NCBI GenBank assembly: GCA_018340375.1
Contig: JAFFJZ010000001.1
Span: forward strand, 41,036,001 to 41,100,000
Reading direction: 5' to 3'
Origin: Gonatopus flavifemur
Lineage: Eukaryota > Arthropoda > Insecta > Hymenoptera > Dryinidae
DNA: 64,000 nt
A model generated the notes under the pieces. That model made no database searches, was not told the DNA's origin, and was given only the letters and a program-made list of their open reading frames with translations. Shown in pieces: positions 35,821 through 45,555 of this stretch. The first letter of the stretch is position 1; the number at the start of each line of letters is the position of its first letter. The translations under genes were made by a program, and so were the position numbers.

Positions 35821-38412
35821 CTAAATCTTGGTTTTAAATGACACCCAACATATAAGGAACATAAAGAAATCAGCTGTCTTTGCTTTTCTTTGATTCTTTT
35901 AGAATTCTTCCAACACCTAATACAAACATGAAAGTATGAATTATATTGAATTATCTTGAGAAAGCCTCGATCAAGACGTATAAAGGGAAAAGGTTGAAAT
36001 GGAATACATCATTCTTGAATAGTGCATAATATTTCCAATACCCACTCTTTATTGCAGGTCTTTTATGATGTTATCTCCGACGTCGCGTTATGAGAACGTA
36101 TCAAAGATATGAATAGCTTTAGCGAATACAAGACCCTTACTCTTTCGAAAAATCGATTTCCCCAAGCAGGAGTCATATGTATTCAAAGCTGAAGGTAAGC
36201 TCATTTCGCGACCTCTCAAGAGGTTTTTGATCTGCGATGCAAATGAAAGTGAATAGCATCGAATAGGTCATTACGCTAATTAGTCTAGACATGATACAAA
36301 ATCAATGACACTCGGTATCCTCGTTCTAGCACAATAGCCCGAGAAAGTGAATGATGGTATCGAATATCACTGCTTTCAAGAAGAAAATTCTTTGTCTCGA
36401 AATAAATTCTTCAAGCATAAAAGGAAAAAAGACAAGGGTCTTTCGGTGGTTATTTTTTAGTGTGGTTTGTATCAAACGAACGATTGGAATGAGTTGTTAT
36501 CTCTTGAATTGTGTGTGCCCTGAGAATCCAAAGCCTGCGGCGTATATGCTCACGCGTATGTGTGTTTCTCAGTGCGTATTAACCAAAAGAAGAAGACAGA
36601 CAATCGGATCGACTGATTAACGCTTTTGCGCTTTAGGCATGAAACCGAAGGTGAGATAAAGATAAGTGGACAACCATATCTCTTAGGTATTTCTCCCTGG
36701 TTAAGCTCAAATTAATCCAAGGCGATTCAACGAGGTGGACAAAAATATCCATGTTATATCTTCATGGTGCGAAAGGGAAAGAGAGTTCAACCGTGGTTCT
36801 ATCGATCAGGTAAAATTCTTAGAACGATCACTCTCTCTCTCTCTCTCTCTCGTTAAAGGAAAAACGCGCAGAGCGGAGGGATATGGTGAGAATCGTTAAG
36901 TGACTCGAATCGTGTCGCGGTGTTTTTGAGCTATGGAAGGGAACCAAGATGTGAACAAAAACAGTTCCTTAATTCCTTCTCCGCGCAATGAACATATTTA
37001 TTCATGGAAATTTCAGTATTCGAATGCGATGAGATGGAGAGATCTTCATACATACAACATCCTCTTCATCGTTAACCCAAAGAGACGAAGGAATATAACT
37101 GGAATTCGAGTGTGCGAGCACAAAGCCGTCAATTCAGATTGAATTCTTTATTTAGTCAAGAATCTTTAAACATAGGGAGAAACGCAACAACCACTTTCCA
37201 CTTTTTTCTTCCTCTTCTTCCATTACTTCTATCGTCTCACCTGTCTAAGAGGAACTCCTTTAAAAGTAATTTCCCATCTACCTATCTACCTACCCAACCA
37301 ATCGACTATCAAGTATTTCAAAGAAACAAAGATAGAATCACATATACCCATAATCGTTGTATAGTCGAATGTCTTATACTTCCCAAGTGGCAGTTAAGTC
37401 AAGATACCGAGAGATCGACGACCACTGTTGTGCACAGCTACCTACGAATGTGATGAAATCACAAGTCGGATGTGAGAGTTGTATATGGGTGCCATTGGGC
37501 GTATCAAGGATGCGACGACAGTTGTAAAATTGCTTAAGAAAAAGAGAGGAAAATAAAGGGTGCAAATCAATCGGCATCGTTGCTACGTGGAGCCGCACAA
37601 AACAACACTCTTCGTGCGTGTACATGTATTATCGTCTTCAAAGCCTTTTGCAGCACGCTCTCATGGTATACGCAATACCATTTACTTCTCATGTTATATG
37701 TACACACAACACAAACGAGGAGACTTGGTATCGGAATTAAGTTGTCGAGATACAGAAAGAGAGTTGGCTCTTTCGTCTTATCGCGACACAACTATCATGG
37801 CATGCGCCCACCTGCAAACAACCATGGTATTCTCAATGGGACCTTGGGTGCATTAAGCCGCCTGCCGGTGTACCTCATTCAGGGAAGACAATTTTCCAAT
37901 ATATATTCTATATGAGAGGAAAAGAATTGAATTTTGAGGTTGTTCATTCAATTTATATGGGGAAGAATGGTTGCATATACTTCATGGACGCAAAAATTCA
38001 ACAATAAAGAGAACACTAAGAACAATTTCGTTCGTTCAGTAGAAAAATTCATTTTGTTTTCTCAGTTTTTTGTTTTGCTCCTTGTTCCTTTTTTTATGCC
38101 AAAAACCTTCTGTGTATTCATTGATGAATGAACTATCATTGCTGCAGGGATACGTCCATTACAAAGGATACATTTTGTTCTCATCTTGAAACCTGTTTTA
38201 CTCGATTCAATGACTCAAGATCTGTGAGGATAATCCAGTTTCAATTGAGAGGTGCTTGCAAGATATTTCACGAGATCGATATTTTGTATACACTTTTCCA
38301 ACAATATTTTATCAAATTCAATGAAAACTCGACAAAGTTTCTCTAAAACTTATTTTAAACTTCTATTTATTTATTAATTCTCTCAAACTTCCCTATCTTA
38401 TTTCATTAAACC
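35821..38412. other. No gene seen; one CT microsatellite
   Basis: About 2.6 kb with only chance-like frames (up to 113 codons). Simple repeat at 36831. Confidence 0.45.
36830..36852. repeat. (CT)n microsatellite
   Basis: Uninterrupted CT for about 22 bases. Confidence 0.92.
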
Positions 38413-39742
38413 ATGAAGCTGAAGCTAGCAGCCGATTCTTGTAACTTTTGATTCAACATCTTTGAAGCTTCTGATGTGGAAATTACCTAAGTCGACAAAT
38501 GGCCTGGTACTGGCAAGGTTATATTTCCACATGGGAACCTTTGGCGGGAACAATTGTTTTTATCGAGGATCCTTATCATTTTCCAATTGGCACGATCTAT
38601 TGGACGAATTTCAAACAGCATTGATTGAAGTGGACCAGTATTCAATCAATACTGTTTGGATAAGGTTGGGATGCCAGAATTCTACCATGGTCGGCACATA
38701 TGAATGGACAGCACTGACACGGTTGTCAATGTTATACAGGCCCTTATGTAAATCGATGTTGTCATGCCGACTTTTTGCCAGTTTTGATAGCTTTGGTAGC
38801 TTTGGATTCGCCGGTACTGGCAATTTGGGCAACAGTACTGAGCCAGTATCGACCAGGCCCGGATCTAGAGCATTCTCGTGGGGGTACAAAGATGGAATTT
38901 GCCCCCCCCCCCTCCGTCTCTTCAGAATAATAGGAAATTTGATGAAACCCAAAACATTACTATTTTATGATGTTCAAAATGTGTGATATAGAGATAGGCG
39001 ATTTAAAGGAAGCAACCAATTTGTTCATCAGAATCATAGAACTATAAATTAAAAAACAAATGATTTTGAGAAACAATATTCCTTGAGAATGAAAAAAACT
39101 CACACTTTTGAAATTTTTTATTCTCTGTCCGACTCAATTGAAGTTCTTGAAAATTGTAACTTTTGGGAATTTTAATTCCATATCACCAATTGTATTCAAG
39201 TTCTTGTGATTACAGAAAAATTCTGCTCATGAGAACAAAAATCTTTCATTTCTTCCCCGAAAACTGGAAAAATTCTAAATCACAAATCAGATAAGAATTT
39301 GAAACACAGAGATTAATTGTTGTAAGAATCATTCTGCAAAAATCCATAGAAAAAATCGAAAAATCGAAGTGAAAAAGGTAATCTTGTACAAATCAAATCG
39401 AGATGGCTCACCCTTAGTCTGATATCAGGTAGGAAAGGTTGTGCTTTTTGCGTTGTCTATCACAGTTCGACTTCATGTTGCATGAAATATTTGTAATGAG
39501 ATGACAGGATTCAACTAGTCGACTTTTTTCAAAATTGTTTTTATTCTCCATTCAAAAACATCAAAGCACTTAGAAGAAGAATAGTATTCAACTGCAGTGT
39601 TATACAGTATAGTGTAATATATACGAAGAATCGAATAATAGCATTGAACAGTGTTTGGAGAAGTGAAATATAATACTAAGCAAGTAGCAAGTGGAGTATA
39701 ATCTTGTATTATTTGTTATATATATTACCCTGGAGGTTTAAC

Positions 39743-39998
39743 TCAGTTGAATCTCATCTTCCGTGCTTTCAATTCCTCAAATTTGTCAACAATCTGTGAA
39801 ATGTCAAGGCTATTGGCTTCTTCATGTTCAATACTGAGAATAGCAAGTCCCGATAGACGCTCCTGGCTCATAGAAGATCTTAAATAATTCTTTATGAGTT
39901 TGAGTTTACTAAAGCTACGTTCACAGCTTGCAGATGATGTTGGTAACGTACAAAAAATTCTCAGTGCAACACAAAGATTGGGAAAGGCATCTTTTTTA
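39743..39998 (-). pseudogene. hAT transposase C-terminal dimerisation domain relic
   Basis: Minus strand, about 85 residues to the stop at 39743: FPNLCVALRIFCTLPTSSAS, then CERSFSKLKLIKNYLRSSMS and QERLSGLAILSIEHE. This matches the hATC dimerisation domain, whose P-S-ASCERSFS-LK--K--LRS-M---RL--L pattern is strongly conserved. It resembles the zinc-finger-MYM / TTF-type hAT group. The catalytic RNase-H-like part and the BED-type finger are missing. The 5' side is cut by the MITE whose edge is 39999, and the sequence beyond the MITE (40225-40350) holds no further transposase, so an internal deletion came first or the 5' part is lost. The stop is at the usual distance after the domain. Confidence 0.82.
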
Positions 39999-40224
39999 CA
40001 CTGTAAAAAAATTCCATGTAGTCCATAATATATCATTGGTAGTATACAGAACATTATTGTGACTTCTCACAATGTTATATTGCATAAAATCACAATTTTT
40101 GGTGAAATCACGTCATAAATCATTGGGGGAAATGACAAATTCCTTATAAAATTCCACAATATATCATTGGCTAACATATTACTAATGCTATATTGTGTAA
40201 TTCTCACATAATTTTTTTACAGTG
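39999..40224. mobile_element. 226-bp MITE, CACTG-type, in the hAT relic
   Basis: It starts CACTGTAAAAAAATTCCATG and ends CATAATTTTTTTACAGTG. Flanks are TA and AA, one base off a perfect 2-bp duplication. ATATATCATTGG occurs twice inside in the same direction. Confidence 0.78.
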
Positions 40225-40482
40225 AACATAAAACTATAATTATTTTTCACATTGGGTTTGAAATGGAAAACTTCGATTAGTACTCGTTGTGCCGCCCCCC
40301 TGATATTGCCGCCCGGAGCAAGATGTCCTGTTTGCCCCCCCCCCCTTGATCCGGGCCTGGTATCGGCCAGTGTTTCCCTTTCCTCATGGGTTTGTCCATA
40401 CCAGAAATCGATTAAATGGCATCCCACTGAACGTTGTAGATACTCAAATCCTTGATACAAGTTTTTTTATAAAAAGTTATCA

Positions 40483-40684
40483 CACGGAGAAAAATTTGTA
40501 GTTAAATTCACTATATGATTATCGTGCCCGAGGAACAGACTGACTTTCCAATGGCATTTACTGTAAAACATAGTGAATTTGATCATGTTTTTATTGTCTC
40601 GTCAGAGTAAATTTCATCGTAACTGCAGTCTGTTCCTCGGTTACAAAGTCCCATGGTAAATTTAACTACAAATTTTCCTCCGCG
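40483..40684. mobile_element. Foldback MITE, CACGGAGAAAAATTTGTAGTT ends
   Basis: It starts CACGGAGAAAAATTTGTAGT and ends ACTACAAATTTTCCTCCGCG. The arms pair further in (GAGGAACAGACTG against CAGTCTGTTCCTCG). Flanks are CA and TA, so no clear duplication. Inserted in repeat A. Confidence 0.7.
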
Positions 40685-40824
40685 TACAATCAGCGGCTGG
40701 CTTTACGGCTGCCAGTTTCAGCTTTATTTTGTAAAACGTCATGTATTGTTCCTGGAACATACTCTCTGAATGCAAAAGAGTGAAAAATCACGTGTTTCAC
40801 TCCACTAAGTCTTAAAAGTGAGCC

Positions 40825-40948
40825 ATTTCCACTTTTCTAGAGTGATAGTCCAAAGTTTGAGGTTAGAAACTCACAGGAACTCTTGAACTGGAGCGACTGT
40901 GAGTTTCTAACCTCAAACTTTGGACTATCACTCTAGAAGAGTGGAAAT
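40825..40948. repeat. Near-perfect 52-bp-arm hairpin
   Basis: Left arm 40825-40876 and right arm 40897-40948 are reverse complements with one mismatch that I can find. The loop is 20 bases. Innermost stem: AACTCACAG / CTGTGAGTT; outer: ATTTCCACT / AGTGGAAAT. It has none of the CACTG/CACGG ends and no obvious target duplication. Confidence 0.9.
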
Positions 40949-42978
40949 TTCGACAAGCTAGCTTTTGGCTGGCTCAAGAGTGGAATCTCACTCTAAAAAT
41001 GACTTGAGCAAAAACTTGAGCAAAGTATTGTGGTACAAGATAAGAGAAATTGGATTCGACGAAAATATCAGAACCTAACATTTGAACGATACAAAATATC
41101 GATGCTAAAAACCTTGAAGAATGAAATACTACGATCGTCACTCCAATTCAACGAGGATTAAATCTGAATTCTGATTTGATTGGTGAGAAACAAATGTATG
41201 CGTTGCTTCTCAATTCTCGTCTAAAATCTATTCGTATTTGGCTGGTTGGATGTAGTTCCGTGATTAATACCCACAACGAACGATATGTGGTAAACCTAAA
41301 TCAACCAACCACTCGCTGGTACGATTTCCTTTGCCGATACATTCTTCTCAATGATTCCCTGAAGTGCAATACTTCGGCCCGATTGAATACATAGATACCA
41401 ATCGAAAGAGAGAGCATCGTACGTATCTCTACCTATTCGAGACAAAGAGTGTATTGGTGCTTGGTTTGAATGTGGTCTCGTTAACATATACAGGTCCCTA
41501 CATAAATACATGCAAATAGGATGTGTATTCACAACTATTTGCTTCGATTCATTCGATAAATTCAACTGCAGCTATATATCCTCTTCTGAAATCGATCAAT
41601 TCCGCGATGAATCAAACTCGCGAACGAATTCGACTTTGTACGCGAATGAATGGTACTCGAAAACAAATTCGACAATGTAATTCATTTTCAGAACAAATAC
41701 AAATAATCCGCCAAGATTATTCATACTCGGATGATTCGTGTCTGATGTTTAAGAATGTTTTCCTTTAAACGAGAGTGTTGGCACGAAAATAAATGAATTT
41801 GTACGCCTATAGAAATGAAACTCTACATTGAATTGACGATTGTTCCAACAAACTTGTTCGGCGTTCGTGTAATAATCGGGGATAATGGTGGCAGCCAATG
41901 TTGAAGTAAAATATGGCATCGTTCTGAATGTAGAGAACGAATCGGATGATAATAACGGTAATAAAGCAACAGCGGTCTCTCTGTGTCCCAGATCTTACAT
42001 CTACTGTAAGATATGGTATAAGATCTAACTATTGTTCTTTCGACCTGCCCGCGAAACAAATCGTATGCCGACCGACGGGAATCCGGCTATACTCTAATTA
42101 TGGTATTTTCATCATTATTATTGTCGAGTCGTGCTTTTATCTAACGGTGAATCAAACGCTTCTACATGTTATTCTGTCTCTCAATCGTGTTACAGTAATG
42201 TGACTCCAGTAAACTCGGAGGATCATTCAATTACGTCATCTATTTCTGTTTGTTCTGCTTTGTTGAGTTTCCTCAGCCTTTTTTTCCACTTGTGAAACTT
42301 GAACATTTCTTTACTTTCTTCCTGTCTTTCGAAATCAAGATTCGGGAATATTTGCGTAAAGATACGATATTGCTTGGATCAGACTGAGAAGAACGATTCG
42401 CTAATTTGGTTGCATCAATGTCGGATTGAATGAATTCCAAATTTCCAAGTAATAAAAGCTTGGAACTTGGAATGATGTAGCTACGTGAGTCGTAAAATCT
42501 TCAAACGTTTTTCTTCTTTCTTTTTTTCAATTCCCCGCTATTCTACTGTTTCTCGCTTCTTTTGGTTTCTTTCTTTCATTTCTGTCATCAAGAGCTTTTC
42601 TCCATTTGAGCGCATCTTTCGTTGGTGAAAAGTTTACAAGAACGTGCTGGACAGAACATGCGTTTGCGTTCCATCGCAATCGTGTCAAGTAAAAGATAAG
42701 AAAGATGGAGACAAAAGAAAAAGAAACAAGAAATCAAGAACAAGAGGGAACTCATAAAGTATAATGCGATATCGTTTTCATTTAAATTTCATTGAAAAAC
42801 GAGAAGTTTCAAACTTTGTTGAAATGTATGTTTCAGAATTGAATTTTGATGGAATCCAATGAACTGATGAATTTCATATACCCGTTTTCTGGATTTTGTT
42901 ATTGTTTCTTCATTTCTTCGAAAGTTTGGGATACATGAAAAGTGGTACGAAAATGAATTTTCGAAAAGCAGAATTTAC
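40949..42978. other. No gene seen
   Basis: Two kilobases with only chance-like frames up to about 90 codons. A pyrimidine-rich patch at 42500-42590. No element edges recognised. Confidence 0.45.
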
Positions 42979-42986
42979 ACTGTGAT

Positions 42987-43152
42987 CAGTGATGCCAGCA
43001 TTTGGTCGACAGAGTCGATTTTCCCCTTCGATCACGCTGTATACAATCAAATTTCTTTTGTCGGAGGTTTGATTGTGTGTGTGACATTTCTATACAGACA
43101 GATGTGATGGAGAGGGAAAATCGACTCGGTCGACCAAATGCTGGCATCACTG
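42987..43152. mobile_element. 166-bp hAT MITE with perfect 8-bp duplication
   Basis: The ends CAGTGATGCCAGCATTTGGT and their complement at the right are identical over about 28 bases, then one mismatch, then GAGTCGATTTTCCC. ACTGTGAT is duplicated exactly at 42979-42986 and 43153-43160. The 8-bp duplication and CAGTG ends identify hAT. Non-coding. Confidence 0.92.
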
Positions 43153-43194
43153 ACTGTGATATGTTTTTGTTTCAACGAATCTTACACCGAGAAA

Positions 43195-43457
43195 AACGAA
43201 ATGTAAAAATGGCCATTATATCGTACTTATATTTTTCATCCGTAAGATAATGAAAAACGAAGCCAACTTCAGAAAAGTGAAAAATACTTTGTCATACAGT
43301 GAGGGCTGTAATGGTTGACTTCCTTATTTTTCACCTTATCCGTTGATTTTATTCAACAATCGAATGGTATTTATCCCTTCAGTTACCATGACGACCACAA
43401 CAAAACATGCGTTACCATATTAAGAGGTAGTTTCCACAACATTTACTTTCCTCAGTG
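43195..43457. mobile_element. 263-bp MITE, CACCGAGAAAAA ends, sister of 49139-49398
   Basis: It starts CACCGAGAAAAACGAAATGT and ends TTTACTTTCCTCAGTG. Flanks are TA and CA. Words in the same order as the 49139 copy: AATGTAAAAAT, TATTTTTCAYCCGT, GATAATGAAAA, GAAGCCA, GGTATTTATC. Moderately diverged. Confidence 0.65.
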
Positions 43458-44200
43458 CACACTGGAAGGATTGTTGTGGAGTTTCTCCTCATTTTTTTGA
43501 TGCTGGATTTCGTTTTTCGATTGTAGGGATATTGTTTTCTAATTGAAAGTAGGGGAGCATGGATCATAGTGGATCAGCGCACGTATTCATTTCATAAAAC
43601 GACTGTACACGCTAGCAGTATTATTTTTTAGGCACCCTTCTTTGACCTCATCTTGGAATGCCGGTGAACAGCAAGGTGTCGTAACGTGTGTTCAGTGTAC
43701 AGTTGCTACTGATAACATGTGGGTCTGGATTTCATATTCACGAAGAATATATATAATATGTCTTGTTTTCATGAGAATGTATGTGAACTGACTCAGGCCT
43801 ACATTTTTACTTGCTTATGAATATCTAAAGTATGATGGAATCGTCTTTTTTCATATATCATATAATACATTTACATGTATATTTTATCTTTTATATGAAT
43901 TTGATAATTTTAATTTAATTTAATAATATTTCATTCGTTTTTATGAATTCATTAATAACTGATTGAACATTCTTTCTCATTTAAGAAAATCAAACTGATC
44001 AATATTTCCACTATTTCATGCAATGAGTATAGTCACATTAAAATCCATAGAAATCAAAAGAATATTCAATCAATATTTTCCTCTATAGATTATTTTCGTC
44101 AATACTGAATCATAGTTCGAATTTCAAACTAATTCGTACTATGAACTCGTAAGATATCTATTTTCACGTGATAGATAAAATATGGTCGTTTGACCACCAT
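43458..44200. other. Possible element end; otherwise no gene
   Basis: GGGGAGCATGGATCATAGTG just after TA at 43551 resembles the GGGGTACAGTGGATCAGG at 45556. No matching right end is visible. The rest is AT-rich with nothing recognised. Confidence 0.3.
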
Positions 44201-44307
44201 AGACTGGCAATGTAAAGTAAGATCAGTGCATGACGTCACCATCTTTCAAAGCCAAAGTGCACTTTTCTAATCTGCCAAAACAAGTCCAGCATGATGGATT
44301 TTTATGG

Positions 44308-44339
44308 TATAAAAACCCATGCACTGGGCTTACAAATCA
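44308..44339 (+). promoter_or_regulatory. Core promoter: TATA box and initiator
   Basis: TATAAAAA at 44308-44315. An arthropod-like initiator TCATTA puts a start at A44339, 31 bases downstream of the first T of the TATA box, the usual spacing. A second initiator-like TCAGTC is at 44357. A CRE-like TGACGTCA lies upstream near 44234. Promoter activity is inference from spacing. Confidence 0.5.
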
Positions 44340-44632
44340 TTATTCGTTATTCACATTCAGTCATTCGTTATTCGTTCACACTAATCAGTTTCAACACTAG
44401 TTCCAATATTGCTCAATCATTTTTTTTCATCGTTCAAGTTCAAGTTCTGCGTATTTCTTTTCGTGCGTGTAAGTTTTATACCAACGTGTATTCAAGTGCT
44501 ATTCGTGAAGTGTTCTATTGGATGATAAATCTAAGCTTTCATAAGTGAGTAAACTTTATAAACGTAATTTAGAAATTTCTTTTTGTAATTACACATACAT
44601 ACATCGATCCTCCATTTCTTCATTAAGTTGAA

Positions 44633-44685
44633 AATTAACTACTTGTGGAAAACATCATTGGTTGAGAATTTTACAAGTGTTAATT
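44633..44685 (+). ncRNA. Hairpin 1 of a five-hairpin array
   Basis: The 5' arm AATTAACTACTTGTGGAA (44633-44650) pairs with 44669-44685 over 17 bp with one bulged T (44640). The loop AACATCATTGGTTGAGAA spans 44651-44668. Structured RNA is the favoured reading; a DNA role is possible. Confidence 0.6.
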
Positions 44686-44697
44686 GGAAACATTAAG

Positions 44698-44747
44698 ATT
44701 GACAACTGTGGGAAACAACATTGGTTGAGGATTTCACTGATGTCAAT
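44698..44747 (+). ncRNA. Hairpin 2 of the array
   Basis: Stem ATTGACA / TGTCAAT outside and CTGTGGGAA-type inside, about 14 bp with two mismatches. The loop core ACATTGGTTGAG is slightly diverged. This is the least regular unit. Confidence 0.5.
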
Positions 44748-44785
44748 CTAAGGAATTAATCTATCAACCCTTACCAAGTGTCAAA

Positions 44786-44838
44786 AATTAATTGTTTGTG
44801 GAAAACATCATTGGTTGAGAATTCCACAAGTATTAATT
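44786..44838 (+). ncRNA. Hairpin 3 of the array
   Basis: AATTAAT...TTGTGGAA pairs with TTCCACAA...ATTAATT, 17 bp with a bulged T at the same place as in hairpin 1. Loop AACATCATTGGTTGAGAA. Confidence 0.6.
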
Positions 44839-44849
44839 GGAGACAATGA

Positions 44850-44899
44850 ATTAGTAATTGTGGAAAACATCATTGGTTGAGGATTTCACAAATACTAAT
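44850..44899 (+). ncRNA. Hairpin 4 of the array
   Basis: ATTAGTAATTGTGGAA pairs with TTTCACAAATACTAAT, 15 bp and one A/A mismatch. Loop AACATCATTGGTTGAGGA. Confidence 0.6.
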
Positions 44900-44909
44900 C
44901 AATACATTG

Positions 44910-44962
44910 AATTGATCATTTGTGGAAAACATCATTGGTTGAGAATTTCACAAATGACAATT
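44910..44962 (+). ncRNA. Hairpin 5 of the array
   Basis: AATTGATCATTTGTGGAA pairs with TTTCACAAATGACAATT, 16-17 bp with one bulged base in the 5' arm. Loop AACATCATTGGTTGAGAA. Confidence 0.6.
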
Positions 44963-45082
44963 CTATTCAACAAACGAATGCTTGAGAAATAATTGTTTTT
45001 CAACCATTTGATTGGAGATATATCATCCCAATATTATATACAGTGATCGATGATACGTAAATTCGAATTCTAATTAAAGGAT

Positions 45083-45274
45083 ATGATCGAATCAAATCTG
45101 TCAAGTTTAGAACAATATGTATCAACTGGAATCATGAACCAAATTAAAGAAGGAATACAATTTTTATTTTATTGTTCAATTAGTTTGTTGGAGAAATATT
45201 CTGAAGTTTCCGATTCTGACCTAAATTTATTGAAATTATCTGTAAATGAATTGTCTCACATTGAATTATTTTGA
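45083..45274 (+). CDS. Hypothetical 63-residue protein
   Basis: I do not recognise this protein. It starts MIESNLSSLEQYVSTGIMNQ and ends SVNELSHIELF. It is mildly acidic and looks mostly helical, with a hydrophobic middle (IQFLFYCSISLLEKY) too short and polar-flanked to call a membrane segment, and no signal peptide. The ATG at 45083 is the first in the proposed exon 2, 40 bases after the acceptor at 45043. An in-frame or nearby TAA occurs just upstream, so the frame is not simply a fragment of a longer one in this exon. AATAAA lies 11 bases after the stop, giving a very short 3' UTR. The position behind TATA, initiator and splice-like signals is the main argument that it is real. It could equally be a chance frame in a non-coding transcript. 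Confidence 0.35.
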   Translation: MIESNLSSLEQYVSTGIMNQIKEGIQFLFYCSISLLEKYSEVSDSDLNLLKLSVNELSHIELF

Positions 45275-45284
45275 ATTTTAATGT

Positions 45285-45290
45285 AATAAA
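45285..45290 (+). terminator. Poly(A) signal AATAAA
   Basis: Canonical hexamer 11 bases after the small ORF, followed within 30 bases by T- and GT-rich sequence (TATTTTTATG, GTGTTTTTATTT). Confidence 0.5.
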
Positions 45291-45555
45291 TATTGTATTT
45301 TTATGAATTCAGTGTTTTTATTTAACTTCCTTCGCTCAATTTCTCTGCTTCTCCCCGTCCTTGTCCATGACACACAATAGGGGAACTTATATTTTGGGTG
45401 TTAATATTTATATTAATTCCCATCTCATTGTCATCGAAGGAGATGTTCTTTGAATGTCTCTGGACGTGACAAAAGTGAAGGGTTTGCAAGTCACTTTTAT
45501 TCACGGATTGATTATTTCTTCACAAATAAATTTTAATATATAAGTGTACGAGTGG

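Larger units (their letters stand above)
38854..40359 (-). mobile_element. hAT element, internally deleted, 8-bp target duplication
   Basis: The element is 1506 bp. The ends are CAGGCCCGGATC and GATCCGGGCCTG, a perfect 12-bp inverted match, each followed inwards by a run of G or C with a purine/pyrimidine-rich stretch. The 8-bp target duplication is GTATCGAC at 38846-38853 and GTATCGGC at 40360-40367 (one substitution). A hAT C-terminal dimerisation domain survives on the minus strand. A MITE is inserted at 39999-40224. Confidence 0.9.
38413..40725. repeat. Repeat family A copy carrying two nested insertions
   Basis: The left end GAAGCTGAAGCTAGCAGCCG (38415) is answered by the right end CGGCTGCCAGTTTCAGC (40706-40722). 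Internal words match the compact 190-bp copy at 58609 (GATTCTTGTAACTTTTGATT; ATCCCACTGAACGTT...; AATCCTTGATAC). The copy is stretched to 2.3 kb by a hAT relic (38854-40359) and a CACGG-type MITE (40483-40684). Confidence 0.6.
44339..45300 (+). other. Candidate two-exon transcription unit
   Basis: Proposed start 44339. Possible 5' splice sites are GTAAGT at 44469 and GTGAGT at 44545. A 3' splice site ATATACAG ends at 45043. Exon 2 holds a 63-codon ORF and AATAAA at 45285-45290, followed by a T/GT-rich stretch. The proposed intron carries the hairpin array. All boundaries are predicted from short signals and none is confirmed. The unit lies between MITE and psq-type relics, so it could itself belong to an undescribed element. 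Confidence 0.4.

Noticed and set aside
43002..43250. 82-codon frame near 43 kb
   Set aside because: Its first half is hAT MITE sequence and its second half enters another MITE.
44633..44962. CRISPR-like array
   Set aside because: The repeats are hairpins with diverged stems and no uniform spacers, and the surroundings are clearly eukaryotic. It is not CRISPR.
44633..44962. Ordinary miRNA cluster
   Set aside because: Conservation is in the loop and upper stem, and the stems are only about 17 bp, which is short for Dicer substrates. Kept as an alternative to test, not as a call.
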